Shown: positions 6,908 through 16,668, counted from the first letter of the stretch. The stretch is 64,000 bases of DNA from Marinobacter halophilus (GCF_003007685.1 NZ_PXNN01000011.1:186001-250000); one strand, 5' to 3'. Numbers and translations are program-made. Notes: generated by a model not told the origin, from the sequence alone.

Positions 6908-8638
6908 TTAGAGCTTTACTGCATTGATCTCGATATCTTCCGAGTCATTATCAAAGCCCAGGCGGTAGCCCAGAGAGATATGGTGGTACCGGGAATCACT
7001 GTAATCGTCATGAATGGCGAACCCGATGTTGTACACCCGGGACAGGTCAAGAGAGAGATCGCCAGCGCTATCGGATTTCAGCTTGCGCTTCATCTCGACC
7101 GTCCAGACACCGTCCTCAAGTTGGGCGTTAAATTCAGCACCCTGGCCGCCGTCCATGTTGCGCTCTGCGAGCACGTGTCCGTCTTCCACCGTATCGGTGC
7201 CGATCTGATAGCGTATTAAATCCAGGAAGTTGTTATCCTGCATAGCTGCCTGAATTTCTGCTTCTGGCTTGAGTTTATCCCAACCTCCCGGTTCTTTGCC
7301 GCGCCGGCCTTTATATTCCATCTCGGTTCGGCTTTCTTCCAGGTATTTGGTAATACCCTCGGTGGTATCCAGACGACCAGATTCTGCATAGGTCTGGATG
7401 GTGGCATTATCGACCTCTCCGGGCATATCTCTAGAGTCGGTGTGGCAACTGGCCCAACATCCGGCGCCCTCTGCGAATTCGACGTCGTCAGTGCCGAACA
7501 TCATGGCTAGCTTCACCTTGTTATCCGGATCCATCTTACCGCCCTCTACAAAGGGTGTGGGCGCATGGTCGGTATCCGGCCAGCTAAACCGCATGTAGAG
7601 ATGTTCGTCGTCGTGAGCCGCCTGTATCTGAACGGGAATGCTTCCTCTCTTACCGGGAATGACGTTAGGTTCCAGCTTTTCGCCAGTCACTATGCGCTTA
7701 CCCATATCAGCTGCTTCTTTTTCGTGACAGCCAACGCAGCGTTCCCCCTTACTAAAGGCCCGGCTGCCACCATGCTCCCGGCCGAATATCCATTCGATGG
7801 AGGAAGTGCCTGGATAGAAAAGGGTCACTTCTCTAGCCGGCGCCAAGCCCCAATTCACGGTTTGCTTCAGCTCTTTGCCCTGTTCGGCCGCCAGCCGGGC
7901 TGCTTCTTCCGCCTTGCGTTTGGCTTCGGCAATCTGTTGCTCTCTTGCCGCTGCCTTATCGGCTTCCGCTTTTTCCGCCGCGTCAATATCGCGCTGGAAC
8001 TGATGCAGGGTTGCGTCGGGCCTGGCCAGTTCTGGATCCGGGGCTTCCAGCCTTTCCAGTTCCTCTTCGCTCAGCATGTGGCGGACATCTTTGTGAGCGA
8101 TGCCTTTGTGGCAATCAATGCAGGTGTTGCCTTGCTGAAGCGCCATGACATGTTGCTTAGCAGCGCGGCTTTCCTGCGAATCTATATGCATGTACTCGAA
8201 ATTGTGGCAGTTTCGGCACTCTCTTGAGTCGCTTGCTTTCATCCGCGCCCATTCGTTCTTGGCCAGTTCGAGGCGCTTGGCTTCAAATTTTTCCGGGGTA
8301 TCGATGCTGCCCAGCATTTTGTGCCACAGCTCTCGGGAAGCCTGTATCTTGCGCGGTATCTTATGAATCCAATCACGGGGCACATGGCAATCCGAGCAGA
8401 CGGCCCTTACCCCGGAGCGATTACTGTAATGAACGGTTTCCTGATATTCCTCATAAACGGTATTTTTCATTTCATGACAGGAAATACAGAATTGTTCGGT
8501 ATTGGTTGCCTCGACACTCCAGTTAAAGCCACCCCAGAAGATGACCCCAAGAAGCATAAAGACCAGGGCGGCTCCGACCGTGCTCCCCAGTATAATTTTC
8601 TTGTTCAACAGTTTTCGTAGCCAGGACTGCTCTTTCAT
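6908..8638 (-). CDS. nirT: NapC/NirT-type multiheme cytochrome c fused to an ethylbenzene-dehydrogenase-like heme domain
   Basis: 576 aa membrane-anchored periplasmic cytochrome with one N-terminal helix (about 17-36). Four CxxCH sites (51-55, 81-85, 141-145, 173-177) form a NapC/NirT quinol-oxidising module that would pass electrons from the membrane pool towards NirS. A charged Ala/Glu/Lys coiled coil (about 213-258) then leads to a C-terminal region resembling the cytochrome c-552/DMSO-reductase-like heme-binding domain. That region has a fifth CxxCH (301-305) and an unusual CxxxCH (394-399). Ordinary NirT is about 200 aa, so this is a large fusion. The gene follows nirS, and GGAG precedes its ATG. 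The NirT assignment is firm for the N-terminal part and looser for the whole. Confidence 0.82.
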   Translation of the reverse strand: MKEQSWLRKLLNKKIILGSTVGAALVFMLLGVIFWGGFNWSVEATNTEQFCISCHEMKNTVYEEYQETVHYSNRSGVRAVCSDCHVPRDWIHKIPRKIQASRELWHKMLGSIDTPEKFEAKRLELAKNEWARMKASDSRECRNCHNFEYMHIDSQESRAAKQHVMALQQGNTCIDCHKGIAHKDVRHMLSEEELERLEAPDPELARPDATLHQFQRDIDAAEKAEADKAAAREQQIAEAKRKAEEAARLAAEQGKELKQTVNWGLAPAREVTLFYPGTSSIEWIFGREHGGSRAFSKGERCVGCHEKEAADMGKRIVTGEKLEPNVIPGKRGSIPVQIQAAHDDEHLYMRFSWPDTDHAPTPFVEGGKMDPDNKVKLAMMFGTDDVEFAEGAGCWASCHTDSRDMPGEVDNATIQTYAESGRLDTTEGITKYLEESRTEMEYKGRRGKEPGGWDKLKPEAEIQAAMQDNNFLDLIRYQIGTDTVEDGHVLAERNMDGGQGAEFNAQLEDGVWTVEMKRKLKSDSAGDLSLDLSRVYNIGFAIHDDYSDSRYHHISLGYRLGFDNDSEDIEINAVKL

Positions 8639-8823
8639 GTTTCATACTCCACTCGGGCAGCTGTCAGCGATAGACCGCTTTCTTGTCGGTCAGCCGACGG
8701 GCGAATAGGTGTCCGGACCCCGGCCCTTTTATATTTTGGATGAACCCGAAGCAGGCAGGGCGCCCCGGGGTCACCGGAGCGCTGCCTGTTTATCTAAAGG
8801 TTCTAGGGTTTTTCTTGTTCCGA

Positions 8824-10464
8824 TTAGGTTTTGTGGTTCATACGGTTGTACACATTGAATTTACCGGTCGGCGTGGTCAGCCCTTTGATCCGGGTTATTT
8901 CTTCCAGAGTCTCAGAGTCGTAGACCACGATTTCGCCGGTGGGGTTGCTGGCGTCAGCTCTGTTCCAGACAGATACCCAGACCTCAGAGCCGTCCTGGTT
9001 GAATTCCATATGCAAAGCGGCCTTGCCTTCTTCTTCAGTTACGCGGATCGTCTTGACGATTTCACGAGTATCCTTGTCGAAAACTTGCACGCTTTGTTGA
9101 ATTTCCGGTTCCGGATGCTTCAGCTGGTCAGCCCACACGTACTGGGAGTCCGGATGGGTTCGAATGAAGACACCGGCTCCATCGGTTTGCACGGTGTAGC
9201 AGAGTTTCCACGCCTGATCCGCATGCTTGATAGGATCGTTACCCCAGACCGACACTTCACCGATGCCCAAGTGAGTGGTACCCCCAACCGGGCCACATTC
9301 CTTATCGACCCAGTTGGCGCCAGGCCCAGGGTGAGGCAGTGAAGCCACATCAATCATTTTTTCCAGCTTGCGCTCTTTGGTATCCACGACCACCATCTTG
9401 TTGGAGGCATTGGCGGCGATCTGGAAGTAGCGGCCGGAAGGATCGAAGAAACCGTCATGGAGGAACTTCGCGGTATCCATCTGCTCTATACGCAGATTGG
9501 CGATGTCGCTGTAATCCACTTGCCACATTTGCCCCAACTCTTTGATAGCAACGATCCAGGTCGGTTCATTGGGCGTGGTGTAAATGGCGGCGACCCGGGC
9601 TTCATTGACATACTCACCATCTACGTTAATGCCCCGGGAGGACACCACTTTCAATGGTTCCAGGGTCTTGCCGTCCATGATGACGAAGTGAGGTGGCCAG
9701 TAACCACCGGCGATTACGTATTTGCCGTCGCCGGATACCGCGATGTCGCGCGCGTCGTAAGCCATTTGAGTTTCGGCCACCAGCATTTTGTCGGGTGTTT
9801 GCCAGAGGTCGATCTTGTTGACCTTGCCGTCCCGGCCGATGGTGTACCAGAAGCGGCCCACGGTATCGTCGTTCTTGTCAGTTTTGTGGTTTTCGCTACC
9901 CTTGATAACGTGCACGGCGTAGCCGGTATCGATATGGGCCACGATTTCATGCTTGTCACCATCGATGATGGCGGCTTGGCCGGCATCCCGCTCAATGACC
10001 ACGAAAAAGTTTTTCCAGTTGCGGCCGTGCAGTGGTTTGGTGGGGTAATCCTCAAGAGCCACATACTGTTTGGTGCGGTCTTTCATCATTTGTAGCGACA
10101 TTTCAGGAGGAACAGGCGGCTCCATCTGAATAAAGGTCGCCAGCAAAGAGATTTCCTCTTCGTTAAAGATATCGTCAAAGTTATTCATGCCCCCTTCAGT
10201 ACCCCAGGCGATGATCTTCTCCAATCGCTCCTGGCCTTTTTTGAGAGTCTCTTTCGGTTCAAGGTTGTTTCCGGTGGCGCCTTTGCGGAGTACACCGTGG
10301 CAGCCTGCACAACGTTGAAAGTAAAGCTCTGTGGCTTTGTCGAATTCAGCCTCACTGAGAGTGGGTTGGGCGCTGACTGCCATTGAGCCTAAGCCAGTGG
10401 AGAGCGCTGCGGTCGCCAAAGTAATGGTTGCGGCAAGTTTGCCGAGTGTGAATGTTTTTTTCAT
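8824..10464 (-). CDS. nirS: NirS, cytochrome cd1 nitrite reductase
   Basis: 546 aa periplasmic enzyme that reduces nitrite to NO. The signal peptide ends at SMAVSAQ (about residue 32), the heme c site CAGCH is at 52-56, and an eight-bladed heme d1 propeller follows. The two active-site histidines expected above heme d1 appear in FLHDGF (about 336) and LPHPGPG (about 378). The ATG at 10464, preceded by AGGGAGAAG, is preferred over a 15-residue extension. Transcribed away from the nirD operon behind an FNR-type box; the NirT-type gene follows after 185 bases, which contain a GC-rich hairpin (about 8756-8788) but no clear terminator. Confidence 0.97.
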   Translation of the reverse strand: MKKTFTLGKLAATITLATAALSTGLGSMAVSAQPTLSEAEFDKATELYFQRCAGCHGVLRKGATGNNLEPKETLKKGQERLEKIIAWGTEGGMNNFDDIFNEEEISLLATFIQMEPPVPPEMSLQMMKDRTKQYVALEDYPTKPLHGRNWKNFFVVIERDAGQAAIIDGDKHEIVAHIDTGYAVHVIKGSENHKTDKNDDTVGRFWYTIGRDGKVNKIDLWQTPDKMLVAETQMAYDARDIAVSGDGKYVIAGGYWPPHFVIMDGKTLEPLKVVSSRGINVDGEYVNEARVAAIYTTPNEPTWIVAIKELGQMWQVDYSDIANLRIEQMDTAKFLHDGFFDPSGRYFQIAANASNKMVVVDTKERKLEKMIDVASLPHPGPGANWVDKECGPVGGTTHLGIGEVSVWGNDPIKHADQAWKLCYTVQTDGAGVFIRTHPDSQYVWADQLKHPEPEIQQSVQVFDKDTREIVKTIRVTEEEGKAALHMEFNQDGSEVWVSVWNRADASNPTGEIVVYDSETLEEITRIKGLTTPTGKFNVYNRMNHKT

Positions 10465-10535
10465 TGATAACTTCTCCCTTGGATAACGGACGATAATTCC
10501 GTTATCCAATCTAGGCCGCCATTACAATGTAAACC

Positions 10536-10549
10536 TTGACTCTAATCAA
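10536..10549 (-). promoter_or_regulatory. FNR/DNR-type box and promoter of nirS
   Basis: On the minus strand TTGAT-TAGA-GTCAA, 9 of 10 consensus positions. With the centre at -41.5 the start falls near 10501, and TAGATT (10513-10508) lies exactly at the -10 position with 4 of 6 matches. This is the classic class II arrangement of DNR-activated nirS promoters. Confidence 0.82.
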
Positions 10550-10918
10550 AAGATACATTCAACAAACTCTAATTAAGAGAGAGTATTGCAATAATTGACC
10601 TGGGGTAACTTCTATCCCGAAAATACATCACCAAGCCGACAGCAGAGCTCTTCCGCAGCAACCACCGAAGCGCAATGGCAGCCAGTGATGCCGCGATCCC
10701 GAGCCACCGGCAATAAATTGCGCACACCATTTCACATGATTTACATCAAGGTATTCTTCGTGGGCAACCCTCACCGTAGATGCCGCTATGCCACCGTTTT
10801 CACCAACCGTGCTCACCGCATCGGTTTATGCTTATTAAGGGTGCCGTATGGATTCCCCAGTGCCGAGTTCTCTCGCCAAGATTATTTTCAACCAGTTCCG
10901 GCCCGATGGAGAACAATA
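10550..10918. other. Non-coding divergent regulatory region between nirS and nirD
   Basis: The spacer between the nirS and nirD start codons is 454 bases. It contains the nirS promoter (10501-10549) and a second FNR-type box (10736-10749), but no convincing gene. Reading frames here have no ribosome site and no recognisable protein. Confidence 0.6.
10736..10749 (+). promoter_or_regulatory. FNR/DNR-type box upstream of nirD
   Basis: ATGAT-TTAC-ATCAA, 9 of 10 consensus positions, about 170 bases before the nirD ATG. No good -10 element is seen at the standard distance; TAGATG at 10777-10782 is a poor match a few bases late. It may drive the heme d1 operon or add to nirS control. Confidence 0.6.
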
Positions 10919-11383
10919 ATGATACTGGATGCGACTGACCGCCAACTGATCAACCTTTATCAGCGGGAACTGCCTGTCTGTGAAAGGCCCTACGAAGAGA
11001 TGTCGCGACAACTAGGCATCGGCGAAGAGGACGTCATTGAACGGCTTCAGTCACTCCAGGAGCAGCAGGTGCTCAGCCGGGTCGGCCCGGTGTTTGAACA
11101 CAGCAAAGCCGGCGCCAGTTTACTGGCGGCCGTGGCCGCGCCAGACGATCAGATCGATCTGGTGGCGGCTCAGATCAACTGTGCCCCGGGGGTGAACCAC
11201 AATTACGCCCGGGAGCACACTTACAACCTCTGGTTCGTGATGACCGCAGCCGATGAAGACACGCTGCAAGAGCGTCTGGACGAACTGGAACACCAGCTGG
11301 CGTTACCCATGCTGAGATTGCCCATGATTGAGGGCTACCACATCGACCTGAGCTTCGATATCGACTGGGAGGCTTTGCCATGA
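10919..11383 (+). CDS. nirD: NirD, siroheme decarboxylase subunit (Lrp/AsnC-like)
   Basis: 154 aa protein with an N-terminal winged-helix region and a RAM-like domain. It acts as an enzyme, not a regulator: NirD, L, G and H together decarboxylate siroheme to didecarboxysiroheme in heme d1 synthesis. The family segment PGVNHNYAREHTYNLWFV is clear. GGAGA precedes the ATG at 10919, and the longer open frame upstream is not supported. First gene of nirDLGHJEN; its stop overlaps the nirL start (ATGA). Confidence 0.9.
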   Translation: MILDATDRQLINLYQRELPVCERPYEEMSRQLGIGEEDVIERLQSLQEQQVLSRVGPVFEHSKAGASLLAAVAAPDDQIDLVAAQINCAPGVNHNYAREHTYNLWFVMTAADEDTLQERLDELEHQLALPMLRLPMIEGYHIDLSFDIDWEALP

Positions 11384-11916
11384 CCCTGCCAGCCGTCAGC
11401 ACCAGGAACGATTACCTGTTCACCACCGAGGCCATCAGCGCCTGGGGCCTGCTGCGCCTGCGCGAGCAACTGGAAGACGGCCTGCCGCTGACCCCACGCC
11501 CGTATCAGACGCTGGCCGAACGCGTAGGCCTGACCGAACAAGAGGTAATGAGTGCGATTAGCCAGTGGCAGCAACAGGGCCTGATCAAACGCCTGGGCCT
11601 GGTGGTGAAGCACCGCACGCTGGGCTACCAGGCCAACGCCATGGTGGTGTGGAATGTCCCGGACCACCGGGTTTGCGAACTCGGCAAGGCGCTGGCGGCG
11701 GTACCTTTTGTCACCCTGTGTTATCAGCGCCCGAGGCGATTGCCTGACTGGCCCTACAACCTGTTCTGCATGATTCATGGCGTCACCCGTGAGCGCGTGC
11801 TGCAGCAACTGGCCAGTCTGATTGAAGACCACCAGCTGCAGGAAACAACCCACGCGGTGTTGTTCAGCAGTAAGGCTTATCTTCAACGTGGAGGCCGCTA
11901 TGTCAGCCATTGCTGA
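11380..11916 (+). CDS. nirL: NirL, siroheme decarboxylase subunit (Lrp/AsnC-like)
   Basis: 178 aa member of the same family, of the L/H subtype. The segment FVTLCYQRPRRLPDWPYNLFCMIHG carries the conserved histidine and arginines of siroheme decarboxylases. It overlaps nirD by 4 bases and nirG by 17, so the proteins are probably made in balanced amounts. Assignment to L rather than H rests on its position after nirD. Confidence 0.87.
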   Translation: MTLPAVSTRNDYLFTTEAISAWGLLRLREQLEDGLPLTPRPYQTLAERVGLTEQEVMSAISQWQQQGLIKRLGLVVKHRTLGYQANAMVVWNVPDHRVCELGKALAAVPFVTLCYQRPRRLPDWPYNLFCMIHGVTRERVLQQLASLIEDHQLQETTHAVLFSSKAYLQRGGRYVSHC

Positions 11917-12391
11917 ACGCCCGAGCAATATCCCGGCAACGCCGGGCTTCACACCGGTGGAACGGGCCATCATCAACCGCCTGCAAGTCGGGCTGCCGCT
12001 GACCAGAACGCCCTACCAGGACGTGGCCGAGGAAATCGGCATTGACCAACACGAGTTGCTGGAACACCTGAAAGCCCTGTTGGCCAATGGCACTCTCACC
12101 CGTTTCGGCCCGATGTTTCACGCCGGCGAGATGGGCGGCGGCCTGACCCTGGCCGCCATGCGCATTCCACCACAGGACTTTGAACGGGTTACCGGGCAGG
12201 TCAACAGCTTTCATCAGGTTGCCCATAACTACCGCCGGGAACACGAACTGAGCATGTGGTTTGTGCTGGCCACCGAAACGCCGGACGGCATCGCCGACAC
12301 CATCGAACAGATCGAGGCCCTGACCGGCTACCCCGTTTACAACATGCCCAAGGAGCAGGAGTTTCATGTCCACCTCCACTTTAAAGTCTGA
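11900..12391 (+). CDS. nirG: NirG, siroheme decarboxylase subunit (Lrp/AsnC-like)
   Basis: 163 aa, of the D/G subtype, sharing VAHNYRREHELSMWFVLATE with the equivalent part of NirD. GTGGAGG before the ATG at 11900 decides the start inside the end of nirL. It overlaps nirH by 26 bases. The D/G with L/H pairing repeats the arrangement known in pseudomonads, where all four genes are separate. Confidence 0.87.
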   Translation: MSAIAERPSNIPATPGFTPVERAIINRLQVGLPLTRTPYQDVAEEIGIDQHELLEHLKALLANGTLTRFGPMFHAGEMGGGLTLAAMRIPPQDFERVTGQVNSFHQVAHNYRREHELSMWFVLATETPDGIADTIEQIEALTGYPVYNMPKEQEFHVHLHFKV

Positions 12392-12872
12392 GGCAGCCCT
12401 GAGCGATCAGGACCGAGCCCTGATACTGGCCACCCAATCCGGTTTGCCGCTGGTGCCCGACCCCTGGGCTGAGCTGGGGCGCCAGCTCGACATGCCAGCC
12501 GAGCAGGTGCTGGACCGGTTCCGGGCCTTGCAGGCCAACGGCATCATCCGCCGGGTAGCCGCGGTGCCGGATCACTACAAGCTCGGGTACCGGTTTAACG
12601 GCATGACCGTGTGGGACGTAACTGACCAGGCCATCGCAGCGATGGGCCAGAAGGTCGGCAACCTGCCTTTTGTCAGCCATTGCTATCGCCGCCCCCGGCA
12701 CCTGCCTTACTGGAGCTACAACCTGTTTGCCATGGTCCATGGCATCAGCCGTGAAGAAGTCGAACACAAAGCCGGAACCATCCGGGAGCTGCTGGGCGAC
12801 ACCTGCTCAGGCCATACCATTCTCTACAGTTCGGCAATTTTGAAAAAAACCGGATTGCGGCTGAAAACCTAG
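12366..12872 (+). CDS. nirH: NirH, siroheme decarboxylase subunit (Lrp/AsnC-like)
   Basis: 168 aa, close to NirL: FVSHCYRRPRHLPYWSYNLFAMVHG matches the NirL segment almost position by position. The start at 12366 (ATGTCCACC) follows AAGGAGCAGG. It is followed after 13 bases by nirJ. With NirD, L and G it should form the enzyme that removes two acetate carboxyls of siroheme. Confidence 0.88.
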   Translation: MSTSTLKSEAALSDQDRALILATQSGLPLVPDPWAELGRQLDMPAEQVLDRFRALQANGIIRRVAAVPDHYKLGYRFNGMTVWDVTDQAIAAMGQKVGNLPFVSHCYRRPRHLPYWSYNLFAMVHGISREEVEHKAGTIRELLGDTCSGHTILYSSAILKKTGLRLKT

Positions 12873-12885
12873 AGAGAGACCAACC

Positions 12886-14085
12886 ATGTTTCGCATGACC
12901 CGCTACATCAAAAGCCTGATGAACCCGACGCCGGTGCACCCGGTGCCCAAACCCAGTGGCCCGGTGGTGATCTGGAACCTGATCCGCCGCTGCAACCTGA
13001 CCTGCAAGCACTGCTATTCGATCTCGGCCGACATCGACTTCAAGGGCGAGCTGAGCACCGATGAAGTCTACACGGTGATGGACGACCTCAAGGCCTTCGG
13101 CGTACCGGTACTGATCCTCTCCGGCGGCGAGCCGTTGATGCGCCCGGACATTTTCGAGATTTCCCACCAGGCCAAAAAGCTGGGCTTTTACGTCGGCCTG
13201 TCCACCAACGGCACCCTGATCACCGAAGACAACATCGATCGGATTGCCGCCGCCGGCTACGACTATGTTGGCATCAGCATCGATGGCCTGGAGCAGACCC
13301 ACGACGAATTCCGCCAGAAGAAAGGGGCCTTCCGGGAGTCCATGCACGCGGTCGCGCTGTGCAAACAGGCCGGCATCAAGGTGGGCCTGCGTTTCACCCT
13401 GACCCAGGACAACTACCCCGAGCTGCCCGCCATGCTGGACATGCTCGATGAGCACGACATCGACAAGTTCTACCTGTCGCACCTGAACTATTCCGGCCGC
13501 GGCGGCCGCAACCGCAAACGCGACGCCTGGTATGACATGACCCGCGACGCCATGACCCTGCTGTTCAACCACTGCCACGATGAACTCCAGCGTGGCATCG
13601 AGCGGGAATACGTCACCGGCAACAATGACGCCGATGGTCCGTTCCTGATTGAGTGGGCCAAACAACACTACCCGGATCAGGTCGACGCCCTGAGCCAGCG
13701 CCTGACCAACTGGGGCGGCAATTCCTCCGGGGTGAACATCTCCAACATCGACAACCTGGGCGTGGTTCACCCGGATACCTTCTGGTGGGACTACAACCTC
13801 GGCAACGTCAGAGAAACGCCGTTCTCGAAGATCTGGTCCGAGACCACCGACCCGCTGATGCAGGGCTTCCGCCAATACCCGAGGCCGGTGAAAGGCCGCT
13901 GTGCCGAATGCAAATTCCTGGGCATCTGCAACGGCAACACCCGAGTGCGGGCCTATAACATCTCCGGTGATTACTGGGAAGAAGACCCTGGCTGCTACCT
14001 CACCAACGATGAAATCGGCGTGGTCACGGACCTGCCCAGACGGGTCGCCGCCGCGGCTATCGAAATTCCGGTTCACCACCTGTAA
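12886..14085 (+). CDS. nirJ: NirJ, radical SAM enzyme of heme d1 biosynthesis
   Basis: 399 aa. The radical SAM cluster CNLTCKHC has cysteines at 36, 40 and 43, followed by the glycine-rich [10 protein letters not shown]-terminal cysteine group ([14 protein letters not shown], then GCYLT) would hold a second Fe-S cluster as in SPASM-type enzymes. NirJ removes propionate side chains to introduce the precursors of the oxo groups of heme d1. It lies directly after nirH and just before nirE. The long open frame antisense to it is a codon-bias shadow. Confidence 0.95.
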   Translation: MFRMTRYIKSLMNPTPVHPVPKPSGPVVIWNLIRRCNLTCKHCYSISADIDFKGELSTDEVYTVMDDLKAFGVPVLILSGGEPLMRPDIFEISHQAKKLGFYVGLSTNGTLITEDNIDRIAAAGYDYVGISIDGLEQTHDEFRQKKGAFRESMHAVALCKQAGIKVGLRFTLTQDNYPELPAMLDMLDEHDIDKFYLSHLNYSGRGGRNRKRDAWYDMTRDAMTLLFNHCHDELQRGIEREYVTGNNDADGPFLIEWAKQHYPDQVDALSQRLTNWGGNSSGVNISNIDNLGVVHPDTFWWDYNLGNVRETPFSKIWSETTDPLMQGFRQYPRPVKGRCAECKFLGICNGNTRVRAYNISGDYWEEDPGCYLTNDEIGVVTDLPRRVAAAAIEIPVHHL

Positions 14086-14096
14086 GGATGCACCTC

Positions 14097-14960
14097 ATGA
14101 CCACAAACCCCCGCAAGAAATGCCTGGTGGAATTCCAGCTGGCGGAACAGCCACTGCGTGCAGGTGAGGTTGCCATCGTCGGCGCCGGACCGGGCGACCC
14201 GGGCCTGTTGACCCTCCGCGCATTGATGCTGATTCAGCAGGCCGACGCCATTGTCTACGACCGACTGGTGTCGCCGCAAATCATGGAGCTGGTGAATCCC
14301 CGGGCCGAACGCATTCACGTGGGCAAAGCCAGCGGTTGCCATTACGTACCTCAGGAAGACACCAACGAGCTACTGGTTCAGCTCGCCATGAAGCAACGCC
14401 GGGTGGTACGCCTGAAAGGCGGTGATCCGTACATCTTTGGCCGTGGCGGTGAAGAAGCCGAGTTTCTGGTGGATAACGACATTGATTTCCAGGTGGTACC
14501 GGGCATTACCTCCGCCGCCGGCTGCGCCGCCTACTGCGGCATTCCGCTAACGCACCGGGATCATGCCCAGAGCGTGACCTTCGTAACCGGCCACCGCAAA
14601 GCCGACCAGACCCTCGAACTCAACTGGGCCGTGCTGGCTGCGCCAGGTCAGACCCGGGTGTTCTACATGGGCCTGCACAACGCCCCCACCATCGTGCGAG
14701 AGCTGACCGCTCACGGCCTGTCCGGCCAATGCCCGGTGGCCCTGGTGGAGCGCGGCACCACGCCATTGCAGCACATGACCGTCACCACCCTGGACGACCT
14801 GGTAGAGACCATTGCTCGGGAAGATTTCCAGCCGCCCACCCTGATTATCGTTGGGGAAGTGGTGCAACTGGCCGAGAAACTGGCCCGCCCGGACCAGGCT
14901 GGCTGGAACAGCGCTCTGACCGGCCCGGCCGCCGCCACCGCCGGCGGTCGTCCGGCGTGA
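14097..14960 (+). CDS. nirE: NirE, uroporphyrinogen-III C-methyltransferase
   Basis: 287 aa SAM-dependent methyltransferase of the SUMT family, making precorrin-2 for siroheme and heme d1. Family motifs are clear: [15 protein letters not shown] near the N terminus, the segment [14 protein letters not shown], and PGITSA. The ATG at 14097 is chosen because AAGGA lies 8 bases upstream, overlapping the nirJ stop; an ATG at 14088 would put that site inside the start. Pathway position: before siroheme and NirDLGH. Confidence 0.93.
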   Translation: MTTNPRKKCLVEFQLAEQPLRAGEVAIVGAGPGDPGLLTLRALMLIQQADAIVYDRLVSPQIMELVNPRAERIHVGKASGCHYVPQEDTNELLVQLAMKQRRVVRLKGGDPYIFGRGGEEAEFLVDNDIDFQVVPGITSAAGCAAYCGIPLTHRDHAQSVTFVTGHRKADQTLELNWAVLAAPGQTRVFYMGLHNAPTIVRELTAHGLSGQCPVALVERGTTPLQHMTVTTLDDLVETIAREDFQPPTLIIVGEVVQLAEKLARPDQAGWNSALTGPAAATAGGRPA

Positions 14961-15002
14961 ACGCCACACCAATTACACATCTGAAACCGGGAGCTGTTGC
15001 TG

Positions 15003-16511
15003 GTGAACCTTAACCAACCAAGCATCAAACTGAGCCAGGCCCTGTTGTTCGCCGCCATCCTGTTGGCAGGCCCGGCCCAGGCCGATGACGGCGTCGATAC
15101 CGACAGTCTGTACCTTCAACACTGCGCCGCCTGTCACGGCACTGACCGCCTCGGCGGCATGGGCCCGGCCCTGCTGCCGGATAATCTGTCTCGCCTGCGA
15201 AAACCCGAAGCCGAGAAGGTCATCCGCGAGGGTCGGCCGGCCACTCAAATGGCTGGTTACCAGGACATACTCAACGACCAACAGATCACCGCGCTGACCG
15301 AATTCATGTACCAGGCGCCGACGCACCCGCTGGTCTGGGGCCTGGCCGAGATTCGCAGCAGCCGGGAGGTCTCATATGCGAAGGGTACCCTGCCGGATGA
15401 ACCGGTGTTCGACGCCGACCTGATGAATCTGTTCCTGGTGGTGGAAATTGGTGATCACCACGTCACCCTGCTGGACGGCGACAAGATGGAGCCGATCCAC
15501 CGCTTTCCCAGTCGCTTCGCCCTGCACGGAGGCCCTAAATACAGCCCGGATGGTCGCTACGTTTATTTCGGCTCCCGCGATGGCTGGATCACCAAATACG
15601 ACCTCTATAATCTTAAGGTGGTGGCCGAGGTACGCGCTGGCATCAACATGCGCAACATTGCGGTCTCCGCCGACGGCAATCACCTGATGGCGGCCAACTA
15701 CCTGCCCCACACACTGGTGCTGTTCGACGCCGCCAACCTGGAACTGCTCGACCTGATTCCGGTGGCAAACGGTGAGGGCGAAAGCTCCCGGGTCAGCGCC
15801 GTTTACGCCGCGCCACCCCGGGGCAGTTTTATCGCCGCTCTGAAAGACATTCCGGAAGCCTGGGAAATCACCGTGGAAGACAACCGTGCGGTCATCCGAC
15901 GGATGACCAGCGACACCTTACTGGACGACTTCTTCTTTGACCCCGGTTACCAACACCTGATCGGTGCAGCCCGCGATGGCAAGCACGGCGTAGTGATAAA
16001 TCTGGACACCGGCACCACCACTGCCGAGCTGCCCTTACCCGGCATGCCTCACCTGGGCTCCGGCATTACCTGGGAACACGAGGGCCGCCGGGTGATGGCC
16101 ACGCCGCACTTCCGGGCCGGCGCCATCTCGATCATCGACATGGACACCTGGCAAGTGATCAAGACCCTGGAAACCGAGGGCCCCGGCTTTTTCATGCGCA
16201 GCCATGAAAACTCCCGCTACGCCTGGGCCGATGTGTTCTTCGGCCCCAACGCCGACAAGGTTCACATCATCGACAAGCAGACCCTGGAGATCGTCAAAAC
16301 CCTGCAACCGGAGCCCGGCAAGGTGGCGGCCCATGTGGAGTTTGATCGCTACGGTAAAAAATTGCTGTTGAGCATCTGGGACGACGACGGTGCGATCGTT
16401 GTCTACGACGCCGACACGCTGGAAGAGGAAAAGCGGATTCCCATGAAGAAGCCGTCCGGCAAGTACAACGTCTGGAACAAAATCAATTATGAAGAGGGAA
16501 CCAGCCACTGA
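15003..16511 (+). CDS. nirN: NirN, d1-type cytochrome c (dihydro-heme d1 dehydrogenase)
   Basis: About 502 aa, with a signal peptide (cut near ADDG, about residue 27), a heme c site CAACH at about 41-45 and an eight-bladed d1 propeller like that of NirS. NirN performs the last oxidation, from dihydro-heme d1 to heme d1, and delivers the cofactor to NirS. TTG (14997), CTG and GTG (15003) are stacked; GTG fits best, 9 bases after GGGAG. Last gene of the nirDLGHJEN operon. It ends 46 bases before the second copy of the structured repeat. Confidence 0.92.
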   Translation: MNLNQPSIKLSQALLFAAILLAGPAQADDGVDTDSLYLQHCAACHGTDRLGGMGPALLPDNLSRLRKPEAEKVIREGRPATQMAGYQDILNDQQITALTEFMYQAPTHPLVWGLAEIRSSREVSYAKGTLPDEPVFDADLMNLFLVVEIGDHHVTLLDGDKMEPIHRFPSRFALHGGPKYSPDGRYVYFGSRDGWITKYDLYNLKVVAEVRAGINMRNIAVSADGNHLMAANYLPHTLVLFDAANLELLDLIPVANGEGESSRVSAVYAAPPRGSFIAALKDIPEAWEITVEDNRAVIRRMTSDTLLDDFFFDPGYQHLIGAARDGKHGVVINLDTGTTTAELPLPGMPHLGSGITWEHEGRRVMATPHFRAGAISIIDMDTWQVIKTLETEGPGFFMRSHENSRYAWADVFFGPNADKVHIIDKQTLEIVKTLQPEPGKVAAHVEFDRYGKKLLLSIWDDDGAIVVYDADTLEEEKRIPMKKPSGKYNVWNKINYEEGTSH

Positions 16512-16557
16512 AAGCCTTCGCGCCGCGCTGACGCCCAAGGCTGAAGACACGACCTGA

Positions 16558-16668
16558 GGGAGGTTGGGGGCTGCTTCCCAAAACTGTGCGGAGCCATGGA
16601 TGGCGGAGCCCAAGCGCCACATGGATGTGCCGAAGGAGCGTGTTTTGGGAAGCAGCCCCCAACCTCCC
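16558..16668. repeat. Structured intergenic repeat, copy 2
   Basis: A perfect 27-bp outer stem (16558-16584 with 16642-16668) encloses a 57-base core nearly identical to that of 2644-2701, with one substitution and one missing base. Apart from the CCAAAAC/GTTTTGG base nearest the core, the outer stem sequence differs from copy 1, yet both arms still pair. It follows nirN and precedes the Crp/Fnr gene on the same strand. Confidence 0.85.

Noticed and set aside
8639..8823. Hairpin near 8756-8788 as the nirS terminator
   Set aside because: The stem is GC-rich but is not followed by a T tract on the minus strand, so nirS and the NirT-type gene are more likely co-transcribed, perhaps with partial attenuation.
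10595..10918. Long N-terminal extension of nirD
   Set aside because: It would run through the FNR-type box; a GGAGA site and homology place the start at 10919.
12745..14079. 444-codon open frame antisense to nirJ
   Set aside because: High-GC codon bias leaves the reverse frame open; the sense strand is a clear radical SAM protein with all motifs.
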